The notes under the pieces were generated by a model. The model was not told the DNA's origin and made no database searches. It saw only the letters and a program-made list of their open reading frames with translations. 20,911 nucleotides of DNA. Source: Oppiella nova (lineage: Eukaryota; Arthropoda; Arachnida; Sarcoptiformes; Oppiidae). The position numbers and the translations under genes were made by a program. Within the stretch, counting starts at the first letter, position 1. Every line of letters begins with the position of its first letter. Shown here in pieces: positions 1 through 10,370 of the stretch. The DNA is taken from positions 1 through 20,911 of the forward strand of contig CAJPVJ010000738.1 of assembly GCA_905397405.1 (NCBI GenBank), given 5' to 3'.

Positions 1-2239
1 TGTCACATATAAGGTAAAGGCCGAGTGGTCGGGTACTACACAATCTGAGATTTCTATGTCTGGTGAAACTGGGAACTGGATCATTGAATTAATATTTGAT
101 GCTAAAGTTATCATTAATGTAAGTTTAAACTAATTGAAATCAACTTAGCTAATTACTTGTTATTTGTACATTAAGAGCACATATGGTGGTGAAGTCAAAA
201 CCTCCAGTCCCGATGAGCTCACATTCACATTAGGTGGCGATCCCCTAAAAGCTGGTGAAAATCATACCATTCAATATCAGGCACATTTTGACCATAATGC
301 CGGAGCTAACCTTATTAGGTATTACTGAATATATAAATTCATTAAAAAATTATTTTTTAATATTTACTTGATTTTAATTTAGCGCAAAATTTAACGACAA
401 ACCCATAGATATCGGTAATAAAACTGAAGTAAAAATATAACCAAAGAATTAATATTATTTTTATGACAATGTTTAGGACCGGTAGCCACTGTATGGCCCA
501 TAACCGTATCGCCTGTCGGCCCAAAAGGCAACTACAACTACGGGGCTGTCATTCACGCCTCCCTACTCTTCTATGAGGCCCAGAGGTCCGGCAAATTACC
601 CGCAGATAAGAGGGTTCACTGGAGGGGCGACTCTATGCTGGACGACGGGAAGGACGTGGGAAAGGATCTGACGGGCGGTTACTTCGATGGTATGACTTCT
701 CACTGGAGTTATGAAAAAAAGTTTATATTAATTATGACGCGAATCAATAGCCGGAGATCTGGTGAAGTTTGGTTTCCCGATGGCCTTCACAATGACTGTC
801 CTTTCGTGGAGTCTCGTCGACTACGAGGACGCCTACAAAAAGGCCGGGGAGTTGGAGAATGTGCGCAATGCTATCAAATGGGGGACAGACTACTTCCTGA
901 AAGTACTGAAAATAGTTATAATTATAAGAATTTATCACAAATTTATTGTTTAATTAAATGCTATTCAGTGCCACACAAGCGATACTGAATTCTACGGACA
1001 GGTAGGCAATGGTAATGAGGACCACGCCGTGTGGGGTCGACCTGAGGACTGGCCTAAAACTAAGAAAGTTAGACCAGCATATAAAGTGACCTCGGCACAC
1101 GGAGGTAAACCCTATTAATGATTTAATTTAAATTATTATAGTTTTAATGCTAATTAACAGGCAGTGAATTGACTGGTGAGACATCGGCAGCCCTGACCGC
1201 CGCTTCCCTGGCCTTCGCGAAGTCTGATCCGACATATTCAGCGACACTCCTAACTCACGCCAAGTCTTTGTACGCATTTGCCGACAAATACCGGGCTAAC
1301 TATACCATAGAAATACCGGACGTCAAGAGTTTCTACAACAGTATCTCAGGCTATGGCGATGAGTTGGCCTGGGCGGCCACGTGGCTGCTCAGGGCTACCA
1401 ATGATAGCCATTATAAGGCCGAAGTGGACAAACACTTCAAAGAGTTTACCAAACAGTTGGACCACTCGGGCGGCTTCGGGTGGGACGATAAATCGGCCGG
1501 TGCTCACGTGCTATTGGCTCAGATAGTGGGCGACAAGAAGTACAAGGATTATGTTCAGGGATATTGCGATTGGGCAGTGAATCAAGCGCCTAAAACACCC
1601 AAAGGTAACCGCAAACACACATTGAAAATATATTTTCATTATAAATGAATATTGTTAACCATAAGGATTGGCATTTATGGGGGAATGGGGTTCACTCAGG
1701 AGTATATCAAATGTTGTTTTTATTTGCCTTCAGGTAGGCGTTCAGTAAATTAATATTATTTTTATTGTTATCAAGGTTTCAAAATAATGGCTAAATTATT
1801 ATTTATTTTCTACAAAAGGCGGCAAAACTTGGTATCAATGAGAAGGTGTACCAAAAGTTTGGTGAAACTCAAATCGGATACATATTAGGCGATACGGGCA
1901 GGAGTTTTGTGGTGGGCGTAGGGGTCGACCCACCCTCACACCCCCATCACAGGCCGTCGTATGTATAGCTTAGTATTTGTATAAATAATTATTTCTTATA
2001 CATAATAACATATTTTCAGGTCGTGTCCCAACCCGCCGGTGGTTTGCGACAGCTATGCGTTTAATAATCCCGGCCCTAACCCGCATACCCTTACCGGCGC
2101 ACTGGTAGGTGGTCCCGATGTGAAAGACGGGTACAATGATACCCGGGATGATTACGTGCACAATGAGGTGGCCTGTGATTATAACGCCGGCTTTCAGGCA
2201 TCTCTGGTAGCGCTCCTACACCTCAAATCCAATGAATAG
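1..2239 (+). CDS. GH9 endo-beta-1,4-glucanase with N-terminal CBM2-like domain (5'-partial)
   Basis: Secreted cellulase of glycoside hydrolase family 9, hydrolysing internal beta-1,4 bonds of cellulose. I read ten exons in one open frame: 2-118, 176-318, 383-414, 477-689, 751-902, 969-1104, 1161-1604, 1666-1733, 1819-1958 and 2020-2239, all GT-AG, giving 554 residues. Signal peptide and start lie before the window. Residues 1 to about 100 resemble a CBM2 cellulose-binding domain ([37 protein letters not shown]). The catalytic domain starts near [22 protein letters not shown]. It has the GGYFDAGD motif with the two catalytic aspartates (D168, D171), the HHRPSSCP block, and the proton-donor motif [15 protein letters not shown] (E531). 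Family core residues are present, so I infer an active enzyme. The C-terminal end is repeated after the stop (see the tandem duplication). A poly(A) signal at 2454 follows the repeat. Confidence 0.93.
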
Positions 2240-2412
2240 GCATTTTCTAACGATTTCTCAAAGAGTATTACTTTTTAAAATACATGCACAATGAGGTGGC
2301 CTGTGATTATAACGCCGGCTTTCAAGCATCTCTGGTAGCGCTCCTACACCTCAAGTCCAATGAATAGGCATTTCCTAAAGATATCTCAAAGAGTATTACT
2401 TTTTTAAATACA
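2157..2412 (+). repeat. 128-bp tandem duplication of the cellulase 3' end
   Basis: Positions 2157-2284 and 2285-2412 are a direct tandem duplication with an offset of exactly 128 bp and only a handful of substitutions. The unit covers the last codons of the GH9 gene from the catalytic-Glu motif ([11 protein letters not shown]) through the stop codon and about 45 bp of 3'UTR. The second copy still has an open frame with the same C-terminal peptide and stop, but it lies downstream of the real stop, so it is presumably only 3'UTR. Most differences are in the UTR part. Confidence 0.9.
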
Positions 2413-2453
2413 ATTTGTTGTGAATTATGTAATTTGTGGACTATTTTTATTAT

Positions 2454-2459
2454 AATAAA
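2454..2459 (+). promoter_or_regulatory. Poly(A) signal of the GH9 gene
   Basis: AATAAA about 215 bp after the cellulase stop and just beyond the second copy of the tandem duplication, which would place that copy inside the 3'UTR. AT-rich DNA produces this hexamer by chance, so support is positional only. Confidence 0.4.
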
Positions 2460-3894
2460 TTTCATTTAATTTTAACTAACTAGCTAATTCTATTAATTAT
2501 AATTAATTGCATTTAAATTGTTAAATAGCTTTTAGGATATCTACATGATTAGAAAATAAATAAGTTGACCAGGGTTATAATAAAAATAGGACATTTATTG
2601 AACGTAGCATAAAAGGTCATGTTGGTATGTCAAATACTGGCGCACATCCCTTTCCTCATTCATATCAATGGTTTTCTAAGCCTATGAACTGATTGTACTG
2701 TTCATATTGAAAGTATACAGAATATTCTAAAAGAATATTACCGTATAATGTTAATATTAGCATAATTACCACAGAATATTAGCAAGGCTAGCGGTCGAGT
2801 TACTAGTATTAGCGAGTAATTCAGTGATATGTGAAATAGATTTCTCTTTTTAGTTTTATATCAGTGAGTTTAACGTTAATACCCCGGGCAATCTTAAATG
2901 GTTTTGATAATTTACTTAATCATTGCAAGTTCTCATGATATACTCCGGGGTTATTATAGATACCATCAACTCATTGACACCGTTTTTAAGTAGTGAAAAA
3001 AATTTCGCTGTAATTACTATGTCTTTGTAGATGAGAATAACAGCTTTAATAACTAAGTGGACAGACATATAAAGGAAAGGGCTATACATTGAACTGTTAA
3101 CACCGGTAAATGTGTCCAATTATCGACAGTATTTAGTAATAGTTTTACTTAATGCCAAACACTTAATGCTTTTCACACAATTCTTTGAAATGTTGTTCTA
3201 GCTCATTCACTAACTCTGAACTAGATTAAAATTTTGAAAACTAATTAAGATGACTAAACATCCACATTTAAAATTAATATGGATTGAAGTGTTACTTGCA
3301 AATTATTGTTAAAATACATTAAATGATTTACGTACTGTCCATGATAAATCATTTTGTTCAATCCTTGAAATGTTTATACTGTGTAAAATAATTAATAATT
3401 TTATGGGTTTTTAATAAATGTGCATTGTATAAACCAATTTAATGTTTTGTATTTTGTATTTTGTATTTAGTGTTTAGTATTTAGTATTTAGTATTTATTT
3501 TGTATTTAGTTTAATTTAATTTTAAGTTATACAAATTATTTTATTTCTAAATATTTTTATCACAAATAGTTAAGATTGCTATTGTATAAAATATAATAAT
3601 AATAATGTTTAAAAACTGAAAACAAACTAGATACTTGTTCACCAATTATTACATAAAAAATTAATATACAATTAATTAAATATAAATAAACATGTATTTA
3701 TACACACATTAAATCACGATGGCCTAAGTAAAAATCAAACATGTTTTATAATCAATAGTAATTTATTAATATTGAATAAATAAACAAATTACAGTATTAG
3801 CACTATAAACGCATTCATAGTATAATACTTATAATTTTTAATAATTTAAATAATTAAAGATTTATGAAACAAAAAATCCTATTTTTATTACAAG
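2460..3894. other. AT-rich intergenic region, no gene seen
   Basis: Between the convergent cellulase and knottin genes. No open frame with family resemblance, no splice-linked coding exon and no RNA gene is visible on either strand. The only structure noticed is the imperfect short tandem repeat at 3444-3510. Confidence 0.6.
3444..3510. repeat. Imperfect 7-bp tandem repeat (GTATTTT/GTATTTA)
   Basis: About nine imperfect head-to-tail units of 7 bp, mostly GTATTTT, GTATTTA and GTGTTTA, in an intergenic AT-rich stretch. A simple minisatellite with no evident function. Confidence 0.75.
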
Positions 3895-3900
3895 TTTATT
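3895..3900 (-). promoter_or_regulatory. Poly(A) signal of the double-knottin gene
   Basis: TTTATT on the + strand, that is AATAAA on the minus strand, 35 bp after the stop codon of the secreted cysteine-rich gene. Spacing is normal for a compact arthropod 3'UTR. Confidence 0.5.
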
Positions 3901-3934
3901 TAATTAAAAATATTACAGTAATTCATAATACTTA

Positions 3935-4457
3935 TCAGCCTAATACTTGGTTTATAGTGGGCCAGGTAGTTTTCGGAGCGACATTCAATGTAGGTCTCCT
4001 ATTGGCACCCAAAGTAGTTGTCTCATTAATGCATTTTCCAAAGTTAGCTTGGTCAAAGTTGCGACACTTGAGACCATTACAGCAATTAGTACGGACCACA
4101 TCACCGCATATGCTATTTTCAGTGCCGCATTGCCCCAGGGGTCCCATTGTCATACAGAATCCCAGGGTATTCCTGGCATTCACTCCAATAGCGTTCGTAA
4201 TACACGTTAATCCCTGTCCCGTACAGCATTCAAAACCGATATAACCGCCACATATCTGCCTTTCCCCTGAGCATTGTTGTAGTTGAATGGGTAGGACTGG
4301 TGTAGTCACTGTTGTGTCTGGTGTGTCTTGTCCAGCAACTAATTATTTGTATATAAATTAACAAGCTAATAGTTATTTTTAATTAATAGATTATACAATT
4401 TTTTATACCGAGTAATCCCATTATTAGTAAAATTAAAAACTCAATAAATTTGGACAT
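3935..4457 (-). CDS. Secreted double inhibitor-cystine-knot (knottin) peptide
   Basis: Two exons on the minus strand: 4457-4409 and 4338-3935, separated by a 70-bp GT-AG intron, giving 150 residues. The first exon encodes a hydrophobic signal peptide (MSKFIEFLILLIMGLL); cleavage probably falls near residues 17-20. The mature chain has 12 cysteines in two six-Cys units. Unit one (C39, C46, C54, C55, C62, C78) has spacing 6-7-0-6-15. Unit two (C87, C94, C102, C103, C108, C119) has spacing 6-7-0-4-10. Both follow the C-C-CC-C-C order of inhibitor cystine knots. A short Thr/Pro-rich N-terminal stretch and an unstructured tail of about 30 residues flank them. Knottins serve as channel-active, antimicrobial or protease-inhibiting secreted peptides; which applies here cannot be told from sequence. 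The reading frame is intact. Confidence 0.85.
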
Positions 4458-4558
4458 TTTTATTTTTTAAATGACTTTGTAAAGTATGCCGTACTAATTT
4501 AACTGCTACTGTGCTACTATTGTATTTTATTTATAATTATTATTTTCATTAAATAGCA

Positions 4559-4568
4559 GATATATAGT
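4559..4568 (-). promoter_or_regulatory. Possible TATA box of the double-knottin gene
   Basis: The minus strand reads CTATATATC about 105 bp upstream of the knottin start codon. A start site about 30 bp downstream would leave a 5'UTR of about 75 bp. AT-rich context makes chance occurrence likely. Confidence 0.3.
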
Positions 4569-4569
4569 G

Positions 4570-5253
4570 TGCACCTGACATATTTTAAAATAAATTACTT
4601 TTGTAATATGTGCCATAGTTTTTGCAATAAATTATTTATATAATTCATGTGATTTTTAGGGATTTCAGAATTTTAAGTTAAATAATAATATATTATATTG
4701 ATCAAACTTACAAGTTAGAAAATATCATGTAACATACTAAAATTGAAAATCATCATTAATTATGTTTTGAATTACTATTATTTCATAATATTACATTGAA
4801 TTGTAAAAATTTTCCAAACACTTGTACCTATCAAATATAATTAATAAAATATTATATCAAAATATCTTTTCTATTAATTATTTTAGCTTTTTAAGTATTA
4901 CACTTTTAAATGTACAGTAATGCTCGATAATTACACTATTATACAAATAGATAACTTATGCATTTCTATACTGGCTAATACTTTGGTATTTTACTTAAAC
5001 CAGATAACATTATTTTCATAATCACTTTCTATATTTATTATATTATTTATTCAACATATAATGTAATCACAAACTCTTAGCTGTAATCATGAGTTGACTA
5101 AAGTGTGTGGTTATCACTAAAATGTATGAATCAGTGGCACATAAACAACACAATCAAAACATAATAGTGAAATCATTTTTAACACCACAAAACTGCAATA
5201 TAATAATTATTATTTAGTATAAAAACATTTAATTTTATAACATAAATATAAAA
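4570..5253. other. AT-rich spacer between divergent genes
   Basis: Separates the divergently transcribed knottin (-) and phospholipase C (+) genes, so it should hold the promoters of both. I searched it for an upstream PLC exon encoding a PH domain and found none; all frames are dense with stops. A TATA-like TATAAAAA at 5218-5225 lies only 29 bp before the PLC ATG. Confidence 0.55.
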
Positions 5254-8200
5254 ATGGACAGTCAAAACCACCTGGACACTATTGATACGAGTATGGATAT
5301 TAAAGAGGTTCATTCAATGTATGTAGAAATTATAAATTAATATTGTATAAATTAGATACTTAAATCTACATTACTAATTACTCTACAAAATCTATTTATG
5401 GACAGTTGGCTTAAAAACCAGTTTAGATCCGCAGATAACGACATTAACCACAAACTGAGCAGGGATGAAATAATGTGTGTATTGAATCACATGAATCTAT
5501 CAATAACTGAGAAGCAAGCAATGACCCTGTTTGATGTGAGTTTACTATTTATATAAGTTATATTTAATTAAATAGCCGGTAATATACAATGATTTCAACA
5601 ATTCATGGACAGGCGGCTCATAATAGGAAGCATCAAATGAATTTAAAAGGCATGGGTGCCGGTGATGTCCACTTGGATGCCTGTTGTCTCGATGAGGAGG
5701 CTTTCCTCGACTTTTATGAATTACTTTATAAAAGGCCAGAATTGGATCAACTCTTTCGAAAGTGGGTTATTATTGGTTAAATTGATTTAATTATTAATTA
5801 ACTTGCTAATTTTACGTAACCTGAGAGTTGTTTATTAATTAATATAGAAACTCAGTCAACGGTACCGATGTTATGGGTCCTCAAGAGTTGCAAAAGTTTT
5901 TGGTCACAAACCAAAAGGTATTTAAATTTACTATTTTTACTTATAAACTATAAGTATGTTAGTTATAATTAATAACAATTTTTGTATCATTTAGATGACC
6001 AAAATTAGTTTAGATGATTGTAAGGCATATATACAGCGATTTGAACCTCAAGACACACTGTACCCTGGATTTATGTCCATTAAAGGTATTTTTATTATAT
6101 AATTATGCTGTTGAACTACTATGCGATTTTTAATTAATAATTATTTTGATTTATTTATAGGTTTTTACAATTTATTCCGATCACAAGAATTTGATATATT
6201 TAACAAAACTCATAATACTGTCTGTGAGGACATGTCTCACCCCTTATCGGAATATTATATCTCCTCATCTCATAATACGTATAAATATTGCAATTAATAT
6301 CTCATTCAATTAATTAACTTTTATGAAATCAACTAGTTATCTATTGGGAGGTCAATTAGCCGGCACAAGTAGTGTAGAGGGCTATCGGTTGGCACTGCTC
6401 AGTGGGTGTCGTTGTGTGGAACTGGATGTCTGCGATGGTAGAGATGGTGAGCCTATTGTTACCCATCTCTACACACTGACCACTAAAATACCGTTACTCG
6501 ACGTATTGGTCACTATAAGGGAATATGCGTTCAAAACGAGNACACTGACCACTAAAATACCGTTACTCGACGTATTGGTCACTATAAGGGAATATGCGTT
6601 CAAAACGAGTAAATACCCGCTTATACTATCACTGGAAAACAATTGCTCCGTTGATCAACAAATAAAAACGGCCATGCTTATCAGGGATGTTTTGAAAGGT
6701 ATTTATAATACACCTTTAATAGATGTAGAAATTTATTATATTTAATTATGTAAATTATAAAGATTAAAATTTATTGTAATATTAACAAAATTTCTAGATT
6801 TAACCAAATGTAATTAATAATTCACAATAGATTCATAATAATCAAATTATTATATTATTTAATTTAACAGACTATCTATATGTGGACCCGGTAGACACCA
6901 GTAGTGGCATACTGGGGCTCAATAAAAAACATTTGCCATCTCCCGAGGCATTAGAGTACAAAATCCTATTAAAAGGCAAAAAATTGATAAAATGTGACAC
7001 AAAAGAGATGTCGCGATCGGATTCACTGAACAATTGGGTCGCGAGTGATACGGAATCGGATGACTCGGATGGGGAACTGGAGGTTGTGCTCAGCGAAACT
7101 GAGACTAAAAGCATCGAGTATTTAGACAAACCCGAGCCCATACAGATCCCGGACTGCGATAACATGCAAAATATGGGCGCATGTATGAGCGTAAGCAAGG
7201 ACAAATTAACAGTAAGTGGTTTAATGTCGTGAATGTTTTACATACAATAATTAAGTATTTATTTTTCTTATAATAGTATGAATTGGCGAAACAGTTGTCA
7301 GATTTGGTGACATATTGTGTGACAAAAAGGTTTCAATCATTTGACGACTGTTTGAATGAGAAAACATGTAATTTTTAATAAGTTATAATTGTGATTCAAT
7401 TACCCTGATTATAATTTTATGATAAAATTAGGGAAATATAACGAAATGATTTCACTAAAGGCGACAAAATCATTAAACTTGATTAAAAGCGATGCTAACA
7501 AATACGCCAAGTTCACTAAAACTCATCTAGTTCGTGTGTACCCACGAGGTAGGAAAGTGCTGTCTGGTAATTACGATCCCATTCCCCACTGGAATACCGG
7601 CGCACAGTTAGTGGCCCTCAACTACCAGACCTACGATACGCCTATGATTTTCAACAAAGCCTTGTTTGCGTTGAACGGCAAATGTGGTTATGTATTGAAA
7701 CCCAAGTATTTGCGGAAAGGCATGCTATACGGCATGAGTGACATGAAACCTAAACAGGTTAAAATGACAATCATTAGTGGACAGCATATTCCCAAACCGG
7801 GCAATACATTTGAGGGCAAAGTCATCGACCCATATGTTAAGCTCAGAGTATACGGCCATTCGGCCGATTGGTACGAGTTTACGTCAAATGTGGTTAAGAG
7901 TAATGGTATGACTTATGGCATGAAAATGAATAAAACATAAAATTGAACTTAAATTCAAAATTATTTGACAGGTTTTAACCCAATTTGGGAGCAAACGTGT
8001 GAATTCACTGTAAGGATGCCGGAGTTGGCCATTATTTACATTGCGGTTAAGGATCACTTGACTATTGGCAAAAATGTGCTACTTGGCAGGTATGCCGTAC
8101 CATTCAGGGCCATTATGCCAGGTATTCATTATTAATACATGCATTTAATAATTTATGTAAACTTCTAATTTAAAACTTTTCATTTAAGGCTACCGTACCA

Positions 8201-8304
8201 TACGGTTGATGGACAGTGAGAGTCGCATAATAGGTGTGTCCACTCTATTGGTGTACATATCGTTCACAGATTGTGCTGACTTTTGGTCGCCGACAGAGAA
8301 ATGA
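5254..8304 (+). CDS. Phosphoinositide phospholipase C, delta type, without a visible PH domain
   Basis: Hydrolyses PIP2 to IP3 and diacylglycerol. Twelve GT-AG exons: 5254-5318, 5406-5535, 5613-5761, 5848-5917, 5995-6085, 6161-6278, 6337-6698, 6871-7211, 7277-7367, 7432-7905, 7972-8121 and 8189-8304. They give 718 residues as assembled, 695 if the 69-bp gap duplication is removed. A canonical EF-hand loop (D32 to E43, [12 protein letters not shown]) opens the protein. The X domain has SSSHNTY (H206, N207), CVELD (E236, D238), H251 and LSLEN, matching the catalytic and calcium residues of mammalian PLC-delta1. [18 protein letters not shown] holds the phosphate-binding lysines. An acidic X-Y linker ([13 protein letters not shown]) follows, then Y ([12 protein letters not shown]-like [17 protein letters not shown]) and C2 ([22 protein letters not shown]). 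The membrane-ridge Trp after the Y-domain motif is Arg, and one C2 calcium Asp is Leu. An in-frame stop lies upstream of the ATG. Poly(A) signal at 8360. Confidence 0.93.
6473..6609. repeat. Exact 68-bp duplication around a single N (assembly gap)
   Basis: Positions 6473-6540 and 6542-6609 are identical and separated by one N at 6541. The unit lies inside a coding exon of PLC (X domain, [17 protein letters not shown] region). With the N it adds 69 bp, so the frame stays open and 23 residues are repeated. PLC proteins carry this block once, so I infer two contig ends that overlapped but were joined with a placeholder N. Confidence 0.9.
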
Positions 8305-8359
8305 TTAATTTAATTTAATTTAGAAATTATTTGTTTATTATTTTGTATATTATATGATT

Positions 8360-8365
8360 AATAAA
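8360..8365 (+). promoter_or_regulatory. Poly(A) signal of the PLC gene
   Basis: AATAAA 56 bp after the PLC stop codon, a typical spacing. Confidence 0.5.
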
Positions 8366-8574
8366 TAATTTATAATGTAGTAAAATTGAATGGTTAATTT
8401 AAACATTGATAAAAATGCATAATTTGAAGTACATTTAAAAATATTATTATTATTATTAACTTTTTAAATAATACAACGCAAAGTACAGTGTATTACAATC
8501 ATCCCATTGAATATTATCCTTGAAAAGTGCTAAAGTAGTCTAAATATTTACTATTCTTTAAATATTTACTACAA

Positions 8575-9522
8575 CTCAATATATCGCCCAAAATTTTGGG
8601 AGTTTTCCCGAACGGGACTATCAATGAATACATTAATGTATATAAAGTTAACACAAATTGTTGATAAAAATCCTAAAAGTATTTTGATTTTCAATTCAGT
8701 GCCGCTATTTCGACGGAAAGGATGACTTGAATCCCGAAGCGGTCGCATTGTTAGCTCAAAAACTGGCAAAATTGCATTCACTAGACCTACCGATCCCTAA
8801 AACTAGTAAAGATATGCTACAAATGTTGACCGACTTTTTCGACCCACCACTACAAGAGTCATATCTCGAGGGTTATGTCCACAATCAGATCCAGAATCTA
8901 CAGACATTTTCGACAGTAAACCTAATCGACGAACTCCAGTGGCTCACGAGGACTGTGCCACAAGTGGACAGTCCTGTCGTCATGTCTCACAACGACCTGA
9001 ACCGACGAAATATATTAATCAAAACGGAGACAAATAATAACGTATCGGACGTTAAGGACATGTATTTCATAGACTTTGACTTCTCGGGCTACGCCTCCCG
9101 GGGCGTAGACCTGGGTAACTATTTCAGTTGTTGGGCTCAGGCAGATATCGTAGGCTTTGACTCCGGGCCCTTTCCCACTGACCACCAAATGTTGGCTTTC
9201 ATCGACGCCTACATCTCGGAAATGAGTCGACTTTCCGGCGATTCTTATGCTAAACATGCGATCAATTCAAGGGATTCACTCATAAAAGAGTGCAAAATGT
9301 ATGCATTAATTGCTTTCTATAAAGACGTTTTGTATTGTGTTTGGGAGACTAACCTAAACAAGAGGACAGACCTCATGGTATGAATTAGTTAATTATTATT
9401 AATATTTTAATTTGTAATAATAAGCACCAATATTATTTTTATAGATAAAGGCTGAAAAACGACTTCAATGTTATATTGCGCTTAAGAATAGAGTGGTTAA
9501 AGAATATTCTTTAGTCATATAA
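8575..9522 (+). pseudogene. 5'-truncated choline/ethanolamine kinase-like gene (array copy 1)
   Basis: Retains the last 63 bp of exon 2 (8575-8637, SPKILGVFPNGTINEYIN), all of exon 3 (8700-9377) and exon 4 (9445-9522), with the same splice sites as copies 2-4. Exon 1 and most of exon 2, which encode the N-lobe and the nucleotide-binding part, are absent; sequence similarity stops abruptly near 8575. The remaining frame is open and keeps the kinase motifs SHNDLNRRNIL and YFIDFDFSGYASRGVDLG, so the truncation is either recent or the piece is used with an undetected alternative first exon. There is no ATG at the start of exon 3; the first in-frame Met lies about 38 codons in. Lies 271 bp after the PLC stop and 849 bp before copy 2. 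Poly(A) signals near 9599 and 9606. Confidence 0.75.
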
Positions 9523-9611
9523 ACATTATAGTTATTACAATAGAAATATTATTAATATTTTATAACTTGTTATTTTGATATTTTTGAACTTAGTTTACAA
9601 TAAACAATAAA

Positions 9612-10370
9612 GTATAAAATATTTTAATCATAAGAATTTAGTATTATATTACTAGTGCATTAGTGCAATTAAATCAAACATAGCAATTAATGCTTATATT
9701 TTTAATGAATACATTAAATGTAATTATTTAATATTTTTTACTAAATTAAATTTAATACTATATTTTTGTAAAAAGTAAAAACCTAAGAATTAAAAACTTA
9801 ATTTAACCTAAGTTTAGTTACAAAATAGAAATATTAATAATAGTGTGTAACAAAAATAAATACACAAATAAATGACAAATAAATATCATAATCTCGTAGT
9901 TATTTATTAAAAAAACAAATCCAAAAATAAAAACCAATGTCCGGACATATTTAGGTATACATATCATATGAATTATATGCTTTAAAATTTCGTTTCAATT
10001 AATATTGTTAACGTAGAAATGTTTATACAGTACTAATAATTATCTTTAAAATGATAATTATCACCAATATCTATGGATTAAACATAATGAGTTTTTATTG
10101 TTATTATTTGGCATGTTACTAAATAAACATAAATTATACAATATTAATATAATTTTGAGTATTTATAGCAAAACATAATTACATACCCATGACCTGTATT
10201 TTCATAATATGTTATTTATGCAACTTTGGCGCTCATAAAATCAATAAAATGTATTATGTTTTAGCATATGAAACCTATTTTATAAGTCACTTAAATACAG
10301 GTAGTATTATATTACAAATACTGGTAATGAAATAAAATAACAATAAAACTATATTTTTTAATATAATAAA
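9612..10370. other. AT-rich spacer between kinase copies 1 and 2
   Basis: No coding exon, RNA gene or clear repeat seen. It should contain the promoter of kinase copy 2, but no convincing core element stands out in this AT-rich DNA. Confidence 0.5.

Noticed and set aside
635-988. Long open frame on the + strand across 635-988
   Set aside because: It begins in frame with the real cellulase exon but runs through the intron; splicing at 689/751 restores the GH9 sequence, so it is not a separate gene.
2285-2369. A second small cellulase gene or extra terminal exon
   Set aside because: It is an exact-offset tandem copy of the last 128 bp after the real stop, with no own acceptor or start; best read as duplicated 3'UTR.
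2880-2952. Near-inverted CCCCGGG/CCGGGG pair in the intergenic region
   Set aside because: Only about seven matched bases with imperfect flanks; too short to support a function or element.
4460-5253. A hidden PH-domain exon upstream of PLC
   Set aside because: All three + strand frames are full of stops and show no PH-like sequence; only a distant exon outside this spacer remains possible.
6463-6480. Loss of a catalytic His in PLC because the usual HGHT or HGYT reads HLYT
   Set aside because: The catalytic residue is the first His of that motif, which is kept (H251); only the following Gly is changed to Leu. H206, N207, E236, D238 and the LSLEN Glu are also present, so the enzyme is predicted to be active.
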